A stretch of DNA of 64,000 nt from Streptomyces parvulus (GCF_014648855.1 NZ_BMRX01000011.1:124001-188000); one strand, 5' to 3'. Positions 34,242 to 43,464 are shown, counted from the first letter of the stretch. The notes: generated by a model not told the origin, from the letters alone. Numbers and translations are program-made.

Positions 34242-35528
34242 TTGAGTCCCGACGCGATGATCGCCCACTTCACGGGAGCCTCGGCGCTGATCCTGGTGGC
34301 CGCGCACGCCGGCGGCCTGCTGGCCCGGCGGCTGCGCCAGCCGCGCATCGTGGGGCAGCTGGCGGCGGGGATCGCCCTCGGCCCGTCGCTGCTCGGCGCC
34401 GTGGCCCCCGGCGTGTACGCGGCCCTGTTCCCGGCGGCGATCGGCCCGGCGCTCACCGGGTTCGCGCAGTTCTCGCTGGTGGTCTTCCTGTTCGCGGTGG
34501 GGTACGAGCTGGATCCCGCGGTCCTCGGCGACCGGGCGCGCACGTCGCTGGTCGTCGCCCTGGCCTCGTTCGCGGTGCCGATGGCCGTGGGGTGCGTGGG
34601 CGCGCTGCTGTTCCGGGACCCGCTGCACCGGCTGGGCCTGGCCCGGGAGCCCTTCCCCGCCGCCGTGCTCTTCGCGGGCATCGCGCTGTCGATGACGGCG
34701 GTGCCGGTGCTGACCGCGATCGTGCGGGAGAACGGACTGTCGCGTTCGGTGCCCGGGGTGGTGGCGGTCTCGGCGGCCGGGATGCTGGACGCGGTGTGCT
34801 GGGCGGTGCTGGCGGCCGCGTTGCTGAACGGCGGTGCGGCGGACGCCTCCCTCGGCTGGCCCTGGCGGGCCGCGCTGGCCGCCGGCTTCGTCACCGCGAT
34901 GGCGCTCGCCGCCCGGCCTCTGCTGCGCCGGCTGCTGTGGCGCACGCGCCTGGAGCCGTCGCTGCGGCTGGCGCTGCTCATCGGCTTCGCGCTCGGATCG
35001 GCCTGGGTGACGCACTCCCTGGGGCTGCACGTGATCTTCGGTGCGCTGCTCGCCGGGGTGGTCGTCCCGAGAGAGGAGGACGGCACCCTCGACCCGGATC
35101 TGCTGCGTCCGCTGCACGAGGTCGGTTCGCTGCTGCTGCCGTTCTTCTTCGTGCTCTCGGGGCAGGCCGTGGCCCTGGACGGCATGACCGGCGGCGGCTG
35201 GGCCGCGCTGCTGGTGGTGACGGTGCTCGCGGTCGTCACCAAGGTCGGCAGCGGTACGGCGGCGGCCCGGCTGAGCGGACTGGACCGGCACGAGGCGCGC
35301 ACGGTGGGGGTGCTGCTCAGCGCGCGCGGCCTGACCGAGCTGATCGCCCTGGGCGCCGGCCTGGAGGCGGGACTGCTGAGCGGTCAGCTCTACACGGTGC
35401 TCGTCCTGATGGCGCTGGCCACCACGCTGCTGACCCAGCCGCTCCTGGTGCTGACCCGCCGGCCGGCCGCCCGGGACCGTCCCCCGGTCCCGGCGCCGGA
35501 GGCCGGGGTGCGGCCGAAGGCCGGGTGA
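34242..35528 (+). CDS. Cation/proton antiporter (CPA2, Kef/NapA-like)
   Basis: A ~428-residue membrane protein with about 12 hydrophobic segments of the Na+/H+ exchanger domain. Typical elements: LRQPRIVGQLAAGIALGPSLLG near the N terminus, FLFAVGYELDP in an early helix, the SMTAVPVLTAIVREN region, FFFVLSGQAVALDG, and LLSARGLTELIALGAGLE near the end. No C-terminal TrkA-N domain, so it is more like simple CPA2 exchangers than KefB/C. I prefer TTG at 34242 (GGGGGAG six bases upstream, giving MSPDAMIAHF); ATG 34257 is the alternative. It is divergent from arcA; the 166-base gap holds nothing else obvious. Confidence 0.9.
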   Translation: MSPDAMIAHFTGASALILVAAHAGGLLARRLRQPRIVGQLAAGIALGPSLLGAVAPGVYAALFPAAIGPALTGFAQFSLVVFLFAVGYELDPAVLGDRARTSLVVALASFAVPMAVGCVGALLFRDPLHRLGLAREPFPAAVLFAGIALSMTAVPVLTAIVRENGLSRSVPGVVAVSAAGMLDAVCWAVLAAALLNGGAADASLGWPWRAALAAGFVTAMALAARPLLRRLLWRTRLEPSLRLALLIGFALGSAWVTHSLGLHVIFGALLAGVVVPREEDGTLDPDLLRPLHEVGSLLLPFFFVLSGQAVALDGMTGGGWAALLVVTVLAVVTKVGSGTAAARLSGLDRHEARTVGVLLSARGLTELIALGAGLEAGLLSGQLYTVLVLMALATTLLTQPLLVLTRRPAARDRPPVPAPEAGVRPKAG

Positions 35529-35555
35529 CGCGGCGCCGCCGCCGCGCCATCCGGT

Positions 35556-38105
35556 TCACAGTCGCGGGTCCACCGGCTCCGACTCCAGCGCCAGCACCCC
35601 GAACACCGCCTCGTGCACCCGCCACAGCGGCTCCCCGTCCGCGAGGCGGTCCAGCGCCTCCAGGCCGAGGGCGTACTCGCGGACGGCCAGGGACCGCTTG
35701 TGGCCGAGGAACCGGCCGCGCAGCCGGGCGAGGTGGTCGGGGCGGGTGTACTCGGGGCCGTAGATGATCCGCAGGTACTCCCGGCCGCGGCACTTGATGC
35801 CCGGCTGGACCAGGCGGCCGCCCGGGTCGCGCACCAGGGCGCCGACGGGCTTGACGACCATGCCCTCGCCGCCCCGGCCAGTCATCTCCAGCCACCAGTC
35901 GACGCCGGCCCGGACCGACTCGGGGTCGCCGGTGTCGACGTACAGCCGCCGGGTGGTGTGCAGCAGCCCGGTGCCGTCGTGCTCGACGAGGCGGTCGATG
36001 AGGGCGAGTTGCCCGTCGTGCGGCAGGGACGCGAGGCTGCGGCCCTGGGCGGCCAGGATCTGGAACGGAGCGAACCGGACGCCGTCCAGGCCGTCGGTGG
36101 GCCAGCAGTAGCGGCGGTAGGCGTCGGTGAAGGCGGTGGCGTCGGCGGACCGCTCGCGCTGCCGGTCGAGGAGCCCGCCGACCTCGACGCCGCGCGCGAC
36201 GGCACTCTCCAGCGCGGCCAGCGCGCCCGGGAACACCGCGCCGGAGGCCGCGCCCACGGCGGCGTACTGGGAGCGCAGCAGCCCGGACGCCTTGAGGGAC
36301 CAGGGCATCAGCTCGGCGTCGAGGAGCAGCCAGTCGGTGGACAGCTCGTCCCACAGCCCGGCCGCGCCGATCGCCGCGCGCAGCCGGTCCAGGATCTCCT
36401 CGGCCAGGGCCGCGTCGTCGAGGAACGGGCGGCCGGTACGGGTGTAGAGGGAACCCGTGGGCCCGTCCACCCCGAACCGGGCGCGGGCCGCGTCCGCGTC
36501 GCGGCACACCAGCGCCACCGCCCGCGAACCCATGTGCTTCTCCTCGCACACGACGCGGTCCACGCCGTCGGCGGCGTACTGCGCGAACGCCTCCTCGGGG
36601 TGCTCCAGGTAGCCCTCCACCGACGAGGTGGCGGTGGGTGCCATGGTCGGCGGGAGGTACGGCAGCAGCCGCGGGTCGGTGGCGAAGCGGCTCATGACCT
36701 CCAGGGCCGCCGCCCCGTTCTCCTCGCGCACGGTGATGCGGCCGGCGTGCCGGGTCTCCACCACCCGGCGGCCCTGTACGTCGGCCAGGTCGAGCGGCCG
36801 GCCGTCGTGCCCGCCGGGGGCCTCGGTGCGCAGCGGCTTCACCGGCTCGTACCAGACCCGCTCGGCCGCCACGTCGACCAGCTCGCGCTCCGGCCAGCGC
36901 AGCGCGGTGAGCTTGCCGCCGAAGACGGCGCCGGTGTCCAGGCAGATGGTGTTGTTGAGCCAGGTCGCCTCGGGGACCGGGGTGTGGCCGTAGACGACGG
37001 CCGCGCGGCCCCGGTAGTCCTCGGCCCACGGGTAGCGCACCGGCAGCCCGAACTCGTCGGTCTCGCCGGTGGTCTCGCCGTAGAGGGCGTGGCTGCGGAC
37101 CCGGCCGGAGGTGCGGCCGTGGTACTTCTCCGGCAGACCGGCGTGGCAGACCACGAGCCGGCCGCCGTCGAGGACGTAGTGGCTGACCAGGCCGTCGATG
37201 AACTCCCGGACCTCGGCGCGGAACTCCTCGCTCTCGCCGGCCATCTGCTCCACGGTCTCGGCGAGTCCGTGGGTGTGCTGGACCTTGCGGCCCTTGAGGT
37301 GGCGGCCGTACTTGTTCTCGTGGTTGCCCGGGACGCACAGCGCGTTGCCCGACTTCACCATGGACATCACGCGGCGCAGGACGCCGGGGCTGTCCGGGCC
37401 GCGGTCGACCAGGTCGCCGACGAAGACGGCGGTGCGGCCGTCGGGGTGGACGCCGTCGGAGTAACCGAGCCTGCCGAGCAGGGCCTCCAGTTCGGCGGCG
37501 CAGCCGTGGACGTCGCCGACGATGTCGAAGGGGCCGGTGAGGTGGGTGAGGTCGTTGTACCGCTTCTCGGTGACGACGGTGGCGTGCTCGGCCTCCGCCG
37601 CGCCGCGCAGGACGTGCACCTTGCGGAAGCCCTCGCGCTCCAGGTGGCGCAGGGACCGGCGGAGTTCGCGGGTGTGGCGCTGGATGACCCGGCGGGGCAT
37701 GTCGGCGCGGTCGGTGCGGGTGGCGTTGCGCTCGGCGCAGACCTCCTCGGGCACGTCGAGGACGATCGCGATGGGCAGCACGTCGTGCCGCTTGGCCAGG
37801 TCGATCAGCTGACGGCGGGCGTCCTGCTGCACGTTGGTGGCGTCGACGACGGTGCGGCGGCCGGCCGCGAGCCGCTTGCCGACGATGTAGTGCAGGACGT
37901 CGAAGGCGTCCCGGCTGGCGCTCTGGTCGTTCTCGTCGTCGGCGACCAGGCCCCGGCAGAAGTCGGAGGAGATGACCTCGGTGGGCTTGAAGTGGCGCCG
38001 GGCGAAGGTGGACTTGCCGGAGCCGGAGGCGCCGACCAGGACGACGAGGGAGAGGTCGGTGACGGGGAGGGTCCGGGCCCTCGCGGTGGTCTCGGTGGTG
38101 TTCAC
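35556..38105 (-). CDS. pnkp: Bacterial Pnkp: RNA 5'-kinase / 2',3'-phosphatase / adenylyltransferase
   Basis: An 849-residue RNA-repair enzyme with the three classic modules. N-terminal kinase: P-loop GASGSGKS (25-32), VVDATNVQ. Central metallophosphoesterase: FDIVGDVHGC (194-202), VGDLVDRGPDSPGV, GNHENKYGRHL, YGHTPVPEATW. C-terminal ligase-like nucleotidyltransferase: CEEKHMGSRAV with Lys523 as the adenylation site. In studied homologues it heals 5'-OH and cyclic-phosphate RNA ends and, with Hen1, seals them. It starts at GTG 38105, which overlaps the hen1 stop codon (GTGA). Cytoplasmic; targets are probably tRNAs cut by ribotoxins. Confidence 0.96.
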   Translation of the reverse strand: MNTTETTARARTLPVTDLSLVVLVGASGSGKSTFARRHFKPTEVISSDFCRGLVADDENDQSASRDAFDVLHYIVGKRLAAGRRTVVDATNVQQDARRQLIDLAKRHDVLPIAIVLDVPEEVCAERNATRTDRADMPRRVIQRHTRELRRSLRHLEREGFRKVHVLRGAAEAEHATVVTEKRYNDLTHLTGPFDIVGDVHGCAAELEALLGRLGYSDGVHPDGRTAVFVGDLVDRGPDSPGVLRRVMSMVKSGNALCVPGNHENKYGRHLKGRKVQHTHGLAETVEQMAGESEEFRAEVREFIDGLVSHYVLDGGRLVVCHAGLPEKYHGRTSGRVRSHALYGETTGETDEFGLPVRYPWAEDYRGRAAVVYGHTPVPEATWLNNTICLDTGAVFGGKLTALRWPERELVDVAAERVWYEPVKPLRTEAPGGHDGRPLDLADVQGRRVVETRHAGRITVREENGAAALEVMSRFATDPRLLPYLPPTMAPTATSSVEGYLEHPEEAFAQYAADGVDRVVCEEKHMGSRAVALVCRDADAARARFGVDGPTGSLYTRTGRPFLDDAALAEEILDRLRAAIGAAGLWDELSTDWLLLDAELMPWSLKASGLLRSQYAAVGAASGAVFPGALAALESAVARGVEVGGLLDRQRERSADATAFTDAYRRYCWPTDGLDGVRFAPFQILAAQGRSLASLPHDGQLALIDRLVEHDGTGLLHTTRRLYVDTGDPESVRAGVDWWLEMTGRGGEGMVVKPVGALVRDPGGRLVQPGIKCRGREYLRIIYGPEYTRPDHLARLRGRFLGHKRSLAVREYALGLEALDRLADGEPLWRVHEAVFGVLALESEPVDPRL

Positions 38106-39580
38106 GCGGCCTTCGCCTCCTTCTCGGTCACGTCGGTCGTGGTCCTGGTGGTGAACACGGCCATCTGCGTGGGCGGGCCCACCTCGGGGTCGTCGGGGCC
38201 GACGGGGCGGAACCCGACGTCGTACCCGTGCCGTTCGGCGATCTTCGCCGCCCAGGTCCGGAACTCCTCGCGGGTCCACTCGAAGCGGTGGTCGCGATGG
38301 CGGACGTGGCCGGCCGGGAGGGTCTCCCAGCGCACGTTGTACTCGACGTTCGGCGTGGTGACGACGACGGTTGCGGGGCGGGCGGCGCCGAAGACGGCGT
38401 ACTCCAGGGCGGGCAGCCTGGGCAGGTCGAGGTGTTCGATCACCTCGCTGAGGACGGCGGCGTCGTAGCCCTTGAGCCGCTTGTCCGTGTAGGCGAGGGA
38501 GCCCTGGAGGAGGTTCACCCGCGCGGCCTGCCGCTCGCCCATGCGCTCCAGCCCCAGCCGGCGGGCGGCGATGGCGAGCGCGCGCACCGACACGTCCACG
38601 CCGGTGATCCGGGTGAACCGCGGCTCCTTGAGCAGTTCGCGCACCAGGTGGCCCTCGCCGCAGCCGAGGTCGAGGACGCGGGCGGCGGCGTGGTCGGCCA
38701 GCGCGGCGAGTATCGCCTCGCGGCGGAGCACGGCGAGCGGGGTGGGCCGGTCCTCCTGCTCGGTCTCGGCGGCGACGGCGTTGTCGATCTCCTCGACGTC
38801 GCTGTCGTCGGTCTCCGCGAGCCGCAGCAGCTCCAGCCGCTCCATCGCCTCGCGCGTCAGGGACCAGCGGCGGGACAGGTACCGGCTGGTGATCAGCTTC
38901 TGCTCGGGGTGGCCGGGCAGCCAGCCCTCGCCGGCCCGCAGCAGCTTGTCGACCTCGTCCGGCGAGACCCAGTAGTGCTTGGCGTCGTCGAGCACCGGCA
39001 GCAGGACGTACAGGTGGCGCAGGGCGTCGGAGAGGGTGCGGGTGCCGGACTCCAGGACCAGGCGGACGTAGCGCGAGTCGCCCCACTCGGGGAACCGGGT
39101 GTCGAGCGGCACGGCCTCGGCGGTGACGGCCCAGCCGAGCGGCTCGAAGAGGCGCCGGACGAGGCCGGGTCCGCCGCGGGCGGGCACCGCCGGGACCTCG
39201 ACGCGCAGCGGCAGCGGCTGGGCGGCCCGCTCGGGGAGGGCCCGGCACACCCCGCGCATCGCGCTGGAGAAGACGTTGCCGAGCGCGACGGCGAGGAGGG
39301 AGGAGGCCGCGTAGGGGCGGTCGTTGACGTACTGCGCGAGGGCCGCGTCGGGGGCGCCGCCGTGGCCCTTGCCCTTGCCGCGCCTGACCAGCGCCACCGC
39401 GTCGACCTCCAGCAGCAGCGCCGCCGTGCAGCCGCCCTCCTCCGCCTCCGGGTAGAACACGTGGGCCGTGCCGAAGGAGGTGGAGAACGCCTGCGCCTTG
39501 TCGGGATGCTTGTGCAGCAGGAAGCCGAGGTCGGTCGCGGGGTGCTCGGGGGTGCCGGTGGTGGTGATGGTCAGGAACAT
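38102..39580 (-). CDS. hen1: Bacterial Hen1: RNA 3'-terminal 2'-O-methyltransferase
   Basis: A 492-residue Hen1. The N-terminal half (~1-240) is the Pnkp-interacting domain found only in bacterial Hen1. The C-terminal half is a SAM methyltransferase: VLDLGCGEGHLV (302-313), VDVSVRALAIA, the metal-binding EVIEHLD (379-385), and HVRHRDHRFEWTREEF with further metal-ligand histidines. It methylates the 2'-OH at the 3' end of damaged RNA before ligation, protecting the repaired site from repeat cleavage. First gene of the repair operon; the start is ATG 39580. A terminator at 39630-39660 separates it from the upstream oxidoreductase. Confidence 0.95.
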   Translation of the reverse strand: MFLTITTTGTPEHPATDLGFLLHKHPDKAQAFSTSFGTAHVFYPEAEEGGCTAALLLEVDAVALVRRGKGKGHGGAPDAALAQYVNDRPYAASSLLAVALGNVFSSAMRGVCRALPERAAQPLPLRVEVPAVPARGGPGLVRRLFEPLGWAVTAEAVPLDTRFPEWGDSRYVRLVLESGTRTLSDALRHLYVLLPVLDDAKHYWVSPDEVDKLLRAGEGWLPGHPEQKLITSRYLSRRWSLTREAMERLELLRLAETDDSDVEEIDNAVAAETEQEDRPTPLAVLRREAILAALADHAAARVLDLGCGEGHLVRELLKEPRFTRITGVDVSVRALAIAARRLGLERMGERQAARVNLLQGSLAYTDKRLKGYDAAVLSEVIEHLDLPRLPALEYAVFGAARPATVVVTTPNVEYNVRWETLPAGHVRHRDHRFEWTREEFRTWAAKIAERHGYDVGFRPVGPDDPEVGPPTQMAVFTTRTTTDVTEKEAKAA

Positions 39581-39629
39581 GCTGGGGGCCTCTCCGGCCG
39601 GTGGACGCTGACGGGCGCCGTGCGTGCCG

Positions 39630-39660
39630 GAGCCCCCGGGGTCGGTGATCCCGGGGGCTC
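39630..39660 (-). terminator. Terminator between oxidoreductase and hen1 genes
   Basis: Perfect 11-bp stem GAGCCCCCGGG / CCCGGGGGCTC with a 9-base loop, downstream of the minus-strand gene at 39738-40661. Confidence 0.8.
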
Positions 39661-39737
39661 GGCAGGACGACGGTCACACCATCGCACAGGGCGGGTGACC
39701 GGCGCCTTCGGTTATCGGGGCGGACGGTGGCGGGGTG

Positions 39738-40661
39738 TCAGGACAGCTGCGCCTGCACCTGGGAGGAGATCAGCTCCAGGTGGTCCAGGTCGTCGAGGTC
39801 CAGGATCTGGAGGTAGATCCGCCGGGCGCCGACGGCGGCGTACCGGCCGATCTTGTCGACGACCTCGGCCGGGGAGCCCGCCAGGCCGTTGGCCTTCAGC
39901 TCGTCGACCTCGCGGCCGATCGCGGCGGCACGGCGGGCCACCTCGGCGTCGTCCTTGCCGACGCAGGCGACCAGGGCGTTGGAGTAGGTGAGGGCGCCGG
40001 CCCCGCGGCCGGCCTCCTCGGCGGCGGCGCGCACCCGGCCGAACTGCCGCTCGGTGTCCTCGACCGAGGCGAACGGCATGTTGAACTCGTCGGCGTACTG
40101 CCCGGCCAGGCGCGGGGTGCGCGTGGCTCCGTGGCCGCCGATGAGGACGGGCACCTTCGGCTGTGCGGGCTTGGGCAGCGCGGGCGAGTCGGTGAGGTCG
40201 TAGAACTTGCCGTGGAAGTCGAAGGTCTTGCCGGTCTCGGTGGCCCACAGGCCGGTGACGATGGCCAGTTGCTCCTCCAGGCGGCCGAGCTTCTCCTTCG
40301 GGAAGGGGATGCCGTACGCCTTGTGCTCCTCCTCGAACCAGCCGGCGCCCAGGCCCAGCTCGATCCGGCCGCCGGACATCTGGTCGACCTGCGCGACCTG
40401 GATGGCGAGGACGCCGGGCAGCCGGAAGGTGCCCGCGGTCATGAGGGTGCCGAGACGGATGCGCCTGGTCTCCCGGGCGAGGCCCGCGAGGGTGATCCAG
40501 GCGTCGGTCGGGCCGGGCAGGCCGTCCGAGGAGCCCATGCGGAGGTAGTGGTCGGAGCGGAAGAAGGCGTCGAAGCCGAGGTCCTCGGTGGCCTTGGCGA
40601 CGGTGAGCAAGGTGTCGTAGGTGGCCCCCTGCTGGGGCTCGGTGAAGATGCGGAGATCCAT
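39738..40661 (-). CDS. LLM-class F420-dependent oxidoreductase
   Basis: A 307-residue luciferase-like oxidoreductase, subgroup typical of actinobacterial F420 enzymes: MDLRIFTEPQQGATYDTLL, FRSDHYLRMGS, RIRLGTLMTAGTFRLPGVLA, GGRIELGLGAGWFEEEHKAYGI and VPVLIGGHGATRTPRLAGQYADEFN. I use ATG 40661 (AGGA eight bases upstream) rather than the ATG three codons earlier. It is a single gene ending in a terminator. It is related to, but distinct from, the oxidoreductase at 16706-17608. Substrate unknown. Confidence 0.9.
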   Translation of the reverse strand: MDLRIFTEPQQGATYDTLLTVAKATEDLGFDAFFRSDHYLRMGSSDGLPGPTDAWITLAGLARETRRIRLGTLMTAGTFRLPGVLAIQVAQVDQMSGGRIELGLGAGWFEEEHKAYGIPFPKEKLGRLEEQLAIVTGLWATETGKTFDFHGKFYDLTDSPALPKPAQPKVPVLIGGHGATRTPRLAGQYADEFNMPFASVEDTERQFGRVRAAAEEAGRGAGALTYSNALVACVGKDDAEVARRAAAIGREVDELKANGLAGSPAEVVDKIGRYAAVGARRIYLQILDLDDLDHLELISSQVQAQLS

Positions 40662-40713
40662 GCGTCCCATCCTGCCTGCTCGGCCGGGGTGCGGGGGTCA
40701 GGCTCTCCCGGTG

Positions 40714-41184
40714 CTAGCCGGCCTCCCGCGCGGGCAACCCGGCGTCGCGGTCGGTGAGTTTGCGGAGCATCTCCAGGACCCGGTCGCGGGATTCGTCCGC
40801 CGCGTCGATCGCTTCCACGCAACTCCAGTAGGTGGCCTCGTCGTCGGCGGCGCAGGCTATGCCCACGAGGGCTATGCCGGTCTCGCCGAGCAGGGTGCCG
40901 AGGCGCATCAGGGTCTGGCGGGCGTCGCCCAGCTCGGTGAGCTGGGCGGCGCGCAGCTCGCCCGGGCCCAGGTCCGGGGTGTGCAGCACCCCGCAGCCGC
41001 GGCCCGCCAGTTCGGTCAGGCCGATGGCCTCGCCGCGCAGTTCCGGTGGGCCGTGGACGGCGAGGCGGCTGCCGATCGCCTGGGCCAGGGCCTGCACCTG
41101 CCAGACCTCGGTCAGTACGTCCGGCACCTCGCCGCCGGCCGCCAGGGCACGCCCACTGGTCACGATGAGCCGCACAGCGTCCAT
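40714..41184 (-). CDS. DUF6099 family protein
   Basis: A 156-residue, mainly helical cytoplasmic protein that begins MDAVRLIVTSGRALA and contains VWQVQALAQAIGSRLAVHGP and ELRGEAIGLTELAGRGCGV, the layout I associate with the Streptomyces family DUF6099. No catalytic or binding motif is evident. It sits upstream of the oxidoreductase gene (52-base gap) on the same strand and could be co-transcribed. The 200 bases before it hold nothing recognisable. Confidence 0.75.
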   Translation of the reverse strand: MDAVRLIVTSGRALAAGGEVPDVLTEVWQVQALAQAIGSRLAVHGPPELRGEAIGLTELAGRGCGVLHTPDLGPGELRAAQLTELGDARQTLMRLGTLLGETGIALVGIACAADDEATYWSCVEAIDAADESRDRVLEMLRKLTDRDAGLPAREAG

Positions 41185-41384
41185 GCGCTGCCCCCGTCTG
41201 TTTCCGACGCGCGCGCGGCGCGTCCGCCCGAACTCCGTTGTTCACTACCCAGAGTGAAGGCGTGTGGGGCGAAAAGCCAGAGGAAGGCGGAAATCTTCGG
41301 ACAACATCTGGATAACTGGCCGGATTTTGACTTCGGAGAGTGATAACGGAGTGGTCGACTCCTCCGCACTCGGGGGTCCCGCGG

Positions 41385-41729
41385 TCAGTCGTCCCGCGCT
41401 TCCGGGGCGGGGAACCTCGACTCGTTCCGCTCGATCTTCGCCGCGAGCGCGGCCAGCGGGTCGACGTCCAGCACCTCGCAGAACTGGAGCAGGTACGCCA
41501 GGACGTCGGCGACCTCGTCCCGGACGCGGTGCGCGGTGTCCGGGTCGGCCATGACGGCGGCCGACTGCTCGGGGGTCAGCCACTGGAAGATCTCGACGAG
41601 TTCGCCGGCCTCGACGCTGAGCGCCGCGACGAGGTTCTTGGGGGTGTGGTACGGCTGCCAGTGCCGCGCGGCGGCGAACTCGGCGAGCCTGCGCTGCAGT
41701 ACGGCGAGGTCCTGGGGGTGATCGGTCAC
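41385..41729 (-). CDS. MazG-like nucleotide pyrophosphohydrolase
   Basis: A 114-residue all-alpha NTP pyrophosphohydrolase of the MazG/dCTPase (RS21-C6-like) type, which converts (d)NTPs to monophosphates. The metal-binding motif is visible as ALSVEAGELVEIFQW together with VRDEVADVLAYLLQF, giving the ExxE...ExxD arrangement. HWQPYHTPKNLVAAL precedes it as in the family. Its GTG start (41729) overlaps the stop of the upstream ATPase gene as GTGA, so the two proteins are translationally coupled and may act together in nucleotide-pool sanitation. Confidence 0.9.
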   Translation of the reverse strand: MTDHPQDLAVLQRRLAEFAAARHWQPYHTPKNLVAALSVEAGELVEIFQWLTPEQSAAVMADPDTAHRVRDEVADVLAYLLQFCEVLDVDPLAALAAKIERNESRFPAPEARDD

Positions 41730-42880
41730 GGGTCCAGGTGTACCACCGTGACGCCATCGGTCCCCGCCGTCCACGAGGCATCGGCGACCGCTCCGACGAG
41801 GCGGATGTGCCCGCGGTCGCACATCCGCGCCGCCAGCCGCAGGAGTTCGGCGCGCTGGCGCACGTCCAGGCCGCGGTCGAAGCCGTCGGCGAGGACGGTG
41901 AGGGTCTGGAGGGCGGCTGGCACCTCGCCGGCCGGGTCGACCTCCAGCACCCCGGGCCCGGTGAACAGCACAAGGGCGAGGGCGAGGTAGCGCAGTTCGC
42001 CGTAGCCGAGCCGGCCCAGGCCGGTGCGGACGCCGTCGCCCCGGTCGAGGAGGGCGCGGACCACGCCGCCGACGACGGGCTCGGCCAGCACGTCCGCGAC
42101 GGGCCCCGCGCAGCCGGTGCGCACCGCCGCGACGAACTGGGCGTGCCGCCGCGCGCACTCGGTGCGGGTGCGCCACAGCACGTCGGCGAGGTTGTCGCAG
42201 CCGCCGAGCAGGCGCCCGGAGCCGGTCGGCACGGGCTCGCGCATCCGGCCGGGCCGGGGATCGCAGGCGAAGACGGAGCGCAGGGCGACCACCATCTGCT
42301 CGGCCGCCGCCAGCACCCTGCGCTGCCCGTCCGTCTTGCCGGCCACCCGCAGCGGCAGCAGCGGGGTGCCGAGCCGGTCGTCCGGCAGCGGGGCGCGCGT
42401 CACCGGCGCCGAACCGGCCGTGTGCCAGGCGGCCTGCACGGCACGCCGGCCGGGGTCGCGCAGGGCCGTCTCCAGCAGCACGACGTCGTCCGCCGACAGC
42501 CGCTCCCCCACGACGCGCAGTTCGGGCTCCACCTGCACGGCGACGTCCAGGTGCACCGGGCCCTCGGCGCCGTCGGCCGTGCAGCCGATGCGGAAGCCCC
42601 GGCGCCGCTGGGCGTCGGGACGGGCGCGTTCGGGCACGCAGGCCGGGGCGTCGGGAAACACGGCGCCGAGTTCCGCGCCGCCGCCGAGCCGGGCCAGGGC
42701 GTCGTAGGCGCGCAGCGCGCTGGTCTTCCCGCAGCCGCTGGGGCCGGCGAGCAGGGTGAGCGGCCCGAGCCGCAGCACCGTGCGCCGGTGCCCCGCGAAG
42801 GCGGACAGCCGCAGCTCCGTGACGCGGGGCCGGCCGGTGGGCGGTGCGACGGACGCCGTCGACGCGGGTGACGCTGCCAT
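41726..42880 (-). CDS. AAA/ABC-like ATPase
   Basis: A 384-residue P-loop ATPase with an SMC/RecF-like layout. Walker A is AGPSGCGKTSALRAYDALA (~45-63); a signature-like LGYGELRYLALALVLFTGPGVLEVD near residue 300 resembles an ABC signature followed by Walker B; and a long middle region carries no membrane segments. Relatives include single-chain ATPases with roles in DNA repair or defence, but I do not recognise a characterised one. It is coupled by a GTGA overlap to a MazG-type pyrophosphohydrolase, which is the main clue: an ATPase-controlled nucleotide hydrolase module. Confidence 0.82.
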   Translation of the reverse strand: MAASPASTASVAPPTGRPRVTELRLSAFAGHRRTVLRLGPLTLLAGPSGCGKTSALRAYDALARLGGGAELGAVFPDAPACVPERARPDAQRRRGFRIGCTADGAEGPVHLDVAVQVEPELRVVGERLSADDVVLLETALRDPGRRAVQAAWHTAGSAPVTRAPLPDDRLGTPLLPLRVAGKTDGQRRVLAAAEQMVVALRSVFACDPRPGRMREPVPTGSGRLLGGCDNLADVLWRTRTECARRHAQFVAAVRTGCAGPVADVLAEPVVGGVVRALLDRGDGVRTGLGRLGYGELRYLALALVLFTGPGVLEVDPAGEVPAALQTLTVLADGFDRGLDVRQRAELLRLAARMCDRGHIRLVGAVADASWTAGTDGVTVVHLDP

Positions 42881-42975
42881 ATGCGGACCGTAGGACTCCG
42901 CCGCAGGGCGAACCGTTTTGCCCGGAGTGCGTTCCTACGATCGGGGGACGCCGCCGTCAGGGCCGGGCGGCGCCG

Positions 42976-43413
42976 TCACACCCCGGGGGCCCCGACGGCG
43001 TCCTCCATCAGCCCGTTGACCTCGGTGCCCGCCGGGCTCAGCAGGAAGACGTTGCGGTCGACCCGGTGCATGCCGCTGGCCAGGCCGAAGACGACGCCGG
43101 TGCTGAAGTCGAGGACGCGCTTGGCGACATCGCCCTCCGCGCCGGTCAGGTCCAGCAGGACGGGGATGCCCGCCATCAGGGTCTCGGCGACCTCGCGCGC
43201 GTCCGCGAACACGTTGACCCTCAGCACCACGAAGCGGCGGCGCCGCTCGGTCGCCGCCTCGGGCATCGCCCGGTGGCCGACCGCCGAGGGCCAGGCGTCG
43301 CGTCCGCGCAACGGAACGACCTGGGCGAGCCCCTCCCACTGCTCATCGGTGACGTCGTGGCTGTTCACCGGCTCCCCCGCATTCCACTCGCCGTTATTGC
43401 CTGCACCAGCCAA
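42976..43413 (-). CDS. sflB: SepF-like cell division protein (SflB)
   Basis: A SepF-family protein of up to 145 residues. The conserved domain is RRRRFVVLRVNVFADAREVAETLMAGIPVLLDLTGAEGDVAKRVLDFSTGVVFGLASGMHRV, shown split here only by family description: a beta-alpha dimerisation fold that links FtsZ to the membrane. Streptomyces has SepF plus two paralogues, SflA and SflB; the locus position matches SflB as I recall it. The N-terminal membrane-binding helix of true SepF is not evident. The start is uncertain: TTG 43413 is the longest, while GTG 43368 has GGGGGAG just upstream. Not in the division cluster; it likely modulates sporulation septation. Confidence 0.85.
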   Translation of the reverse strand: MAGAGNNGEWNAGEPVNSHDVTDEQWEGLAQVVPLRGRDAWPSAVGHRAMPEAATERRRRFVVLRVNVFADAREVAETLMAGIPVLLDLTGAEGDVAKRVLDFSTGVVFGLASGMHRVDRNVFLLSPAGTEVNGLMEDAVGAPGV

Positions 43414-43464
43414 TTCTTACGTCAAGTCACCCGTTCGGCCCAACTGCGACACGGTACGCGAGGC

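Noticed and set aside
35556..39677. Single 1373-residue minus-strand protein joining Pnkp with upstream residues
   Set aside because: The extra N-terminal part is hen1 read in the wrong frame; Pnkp starts at the GTGA overlap at 38105.
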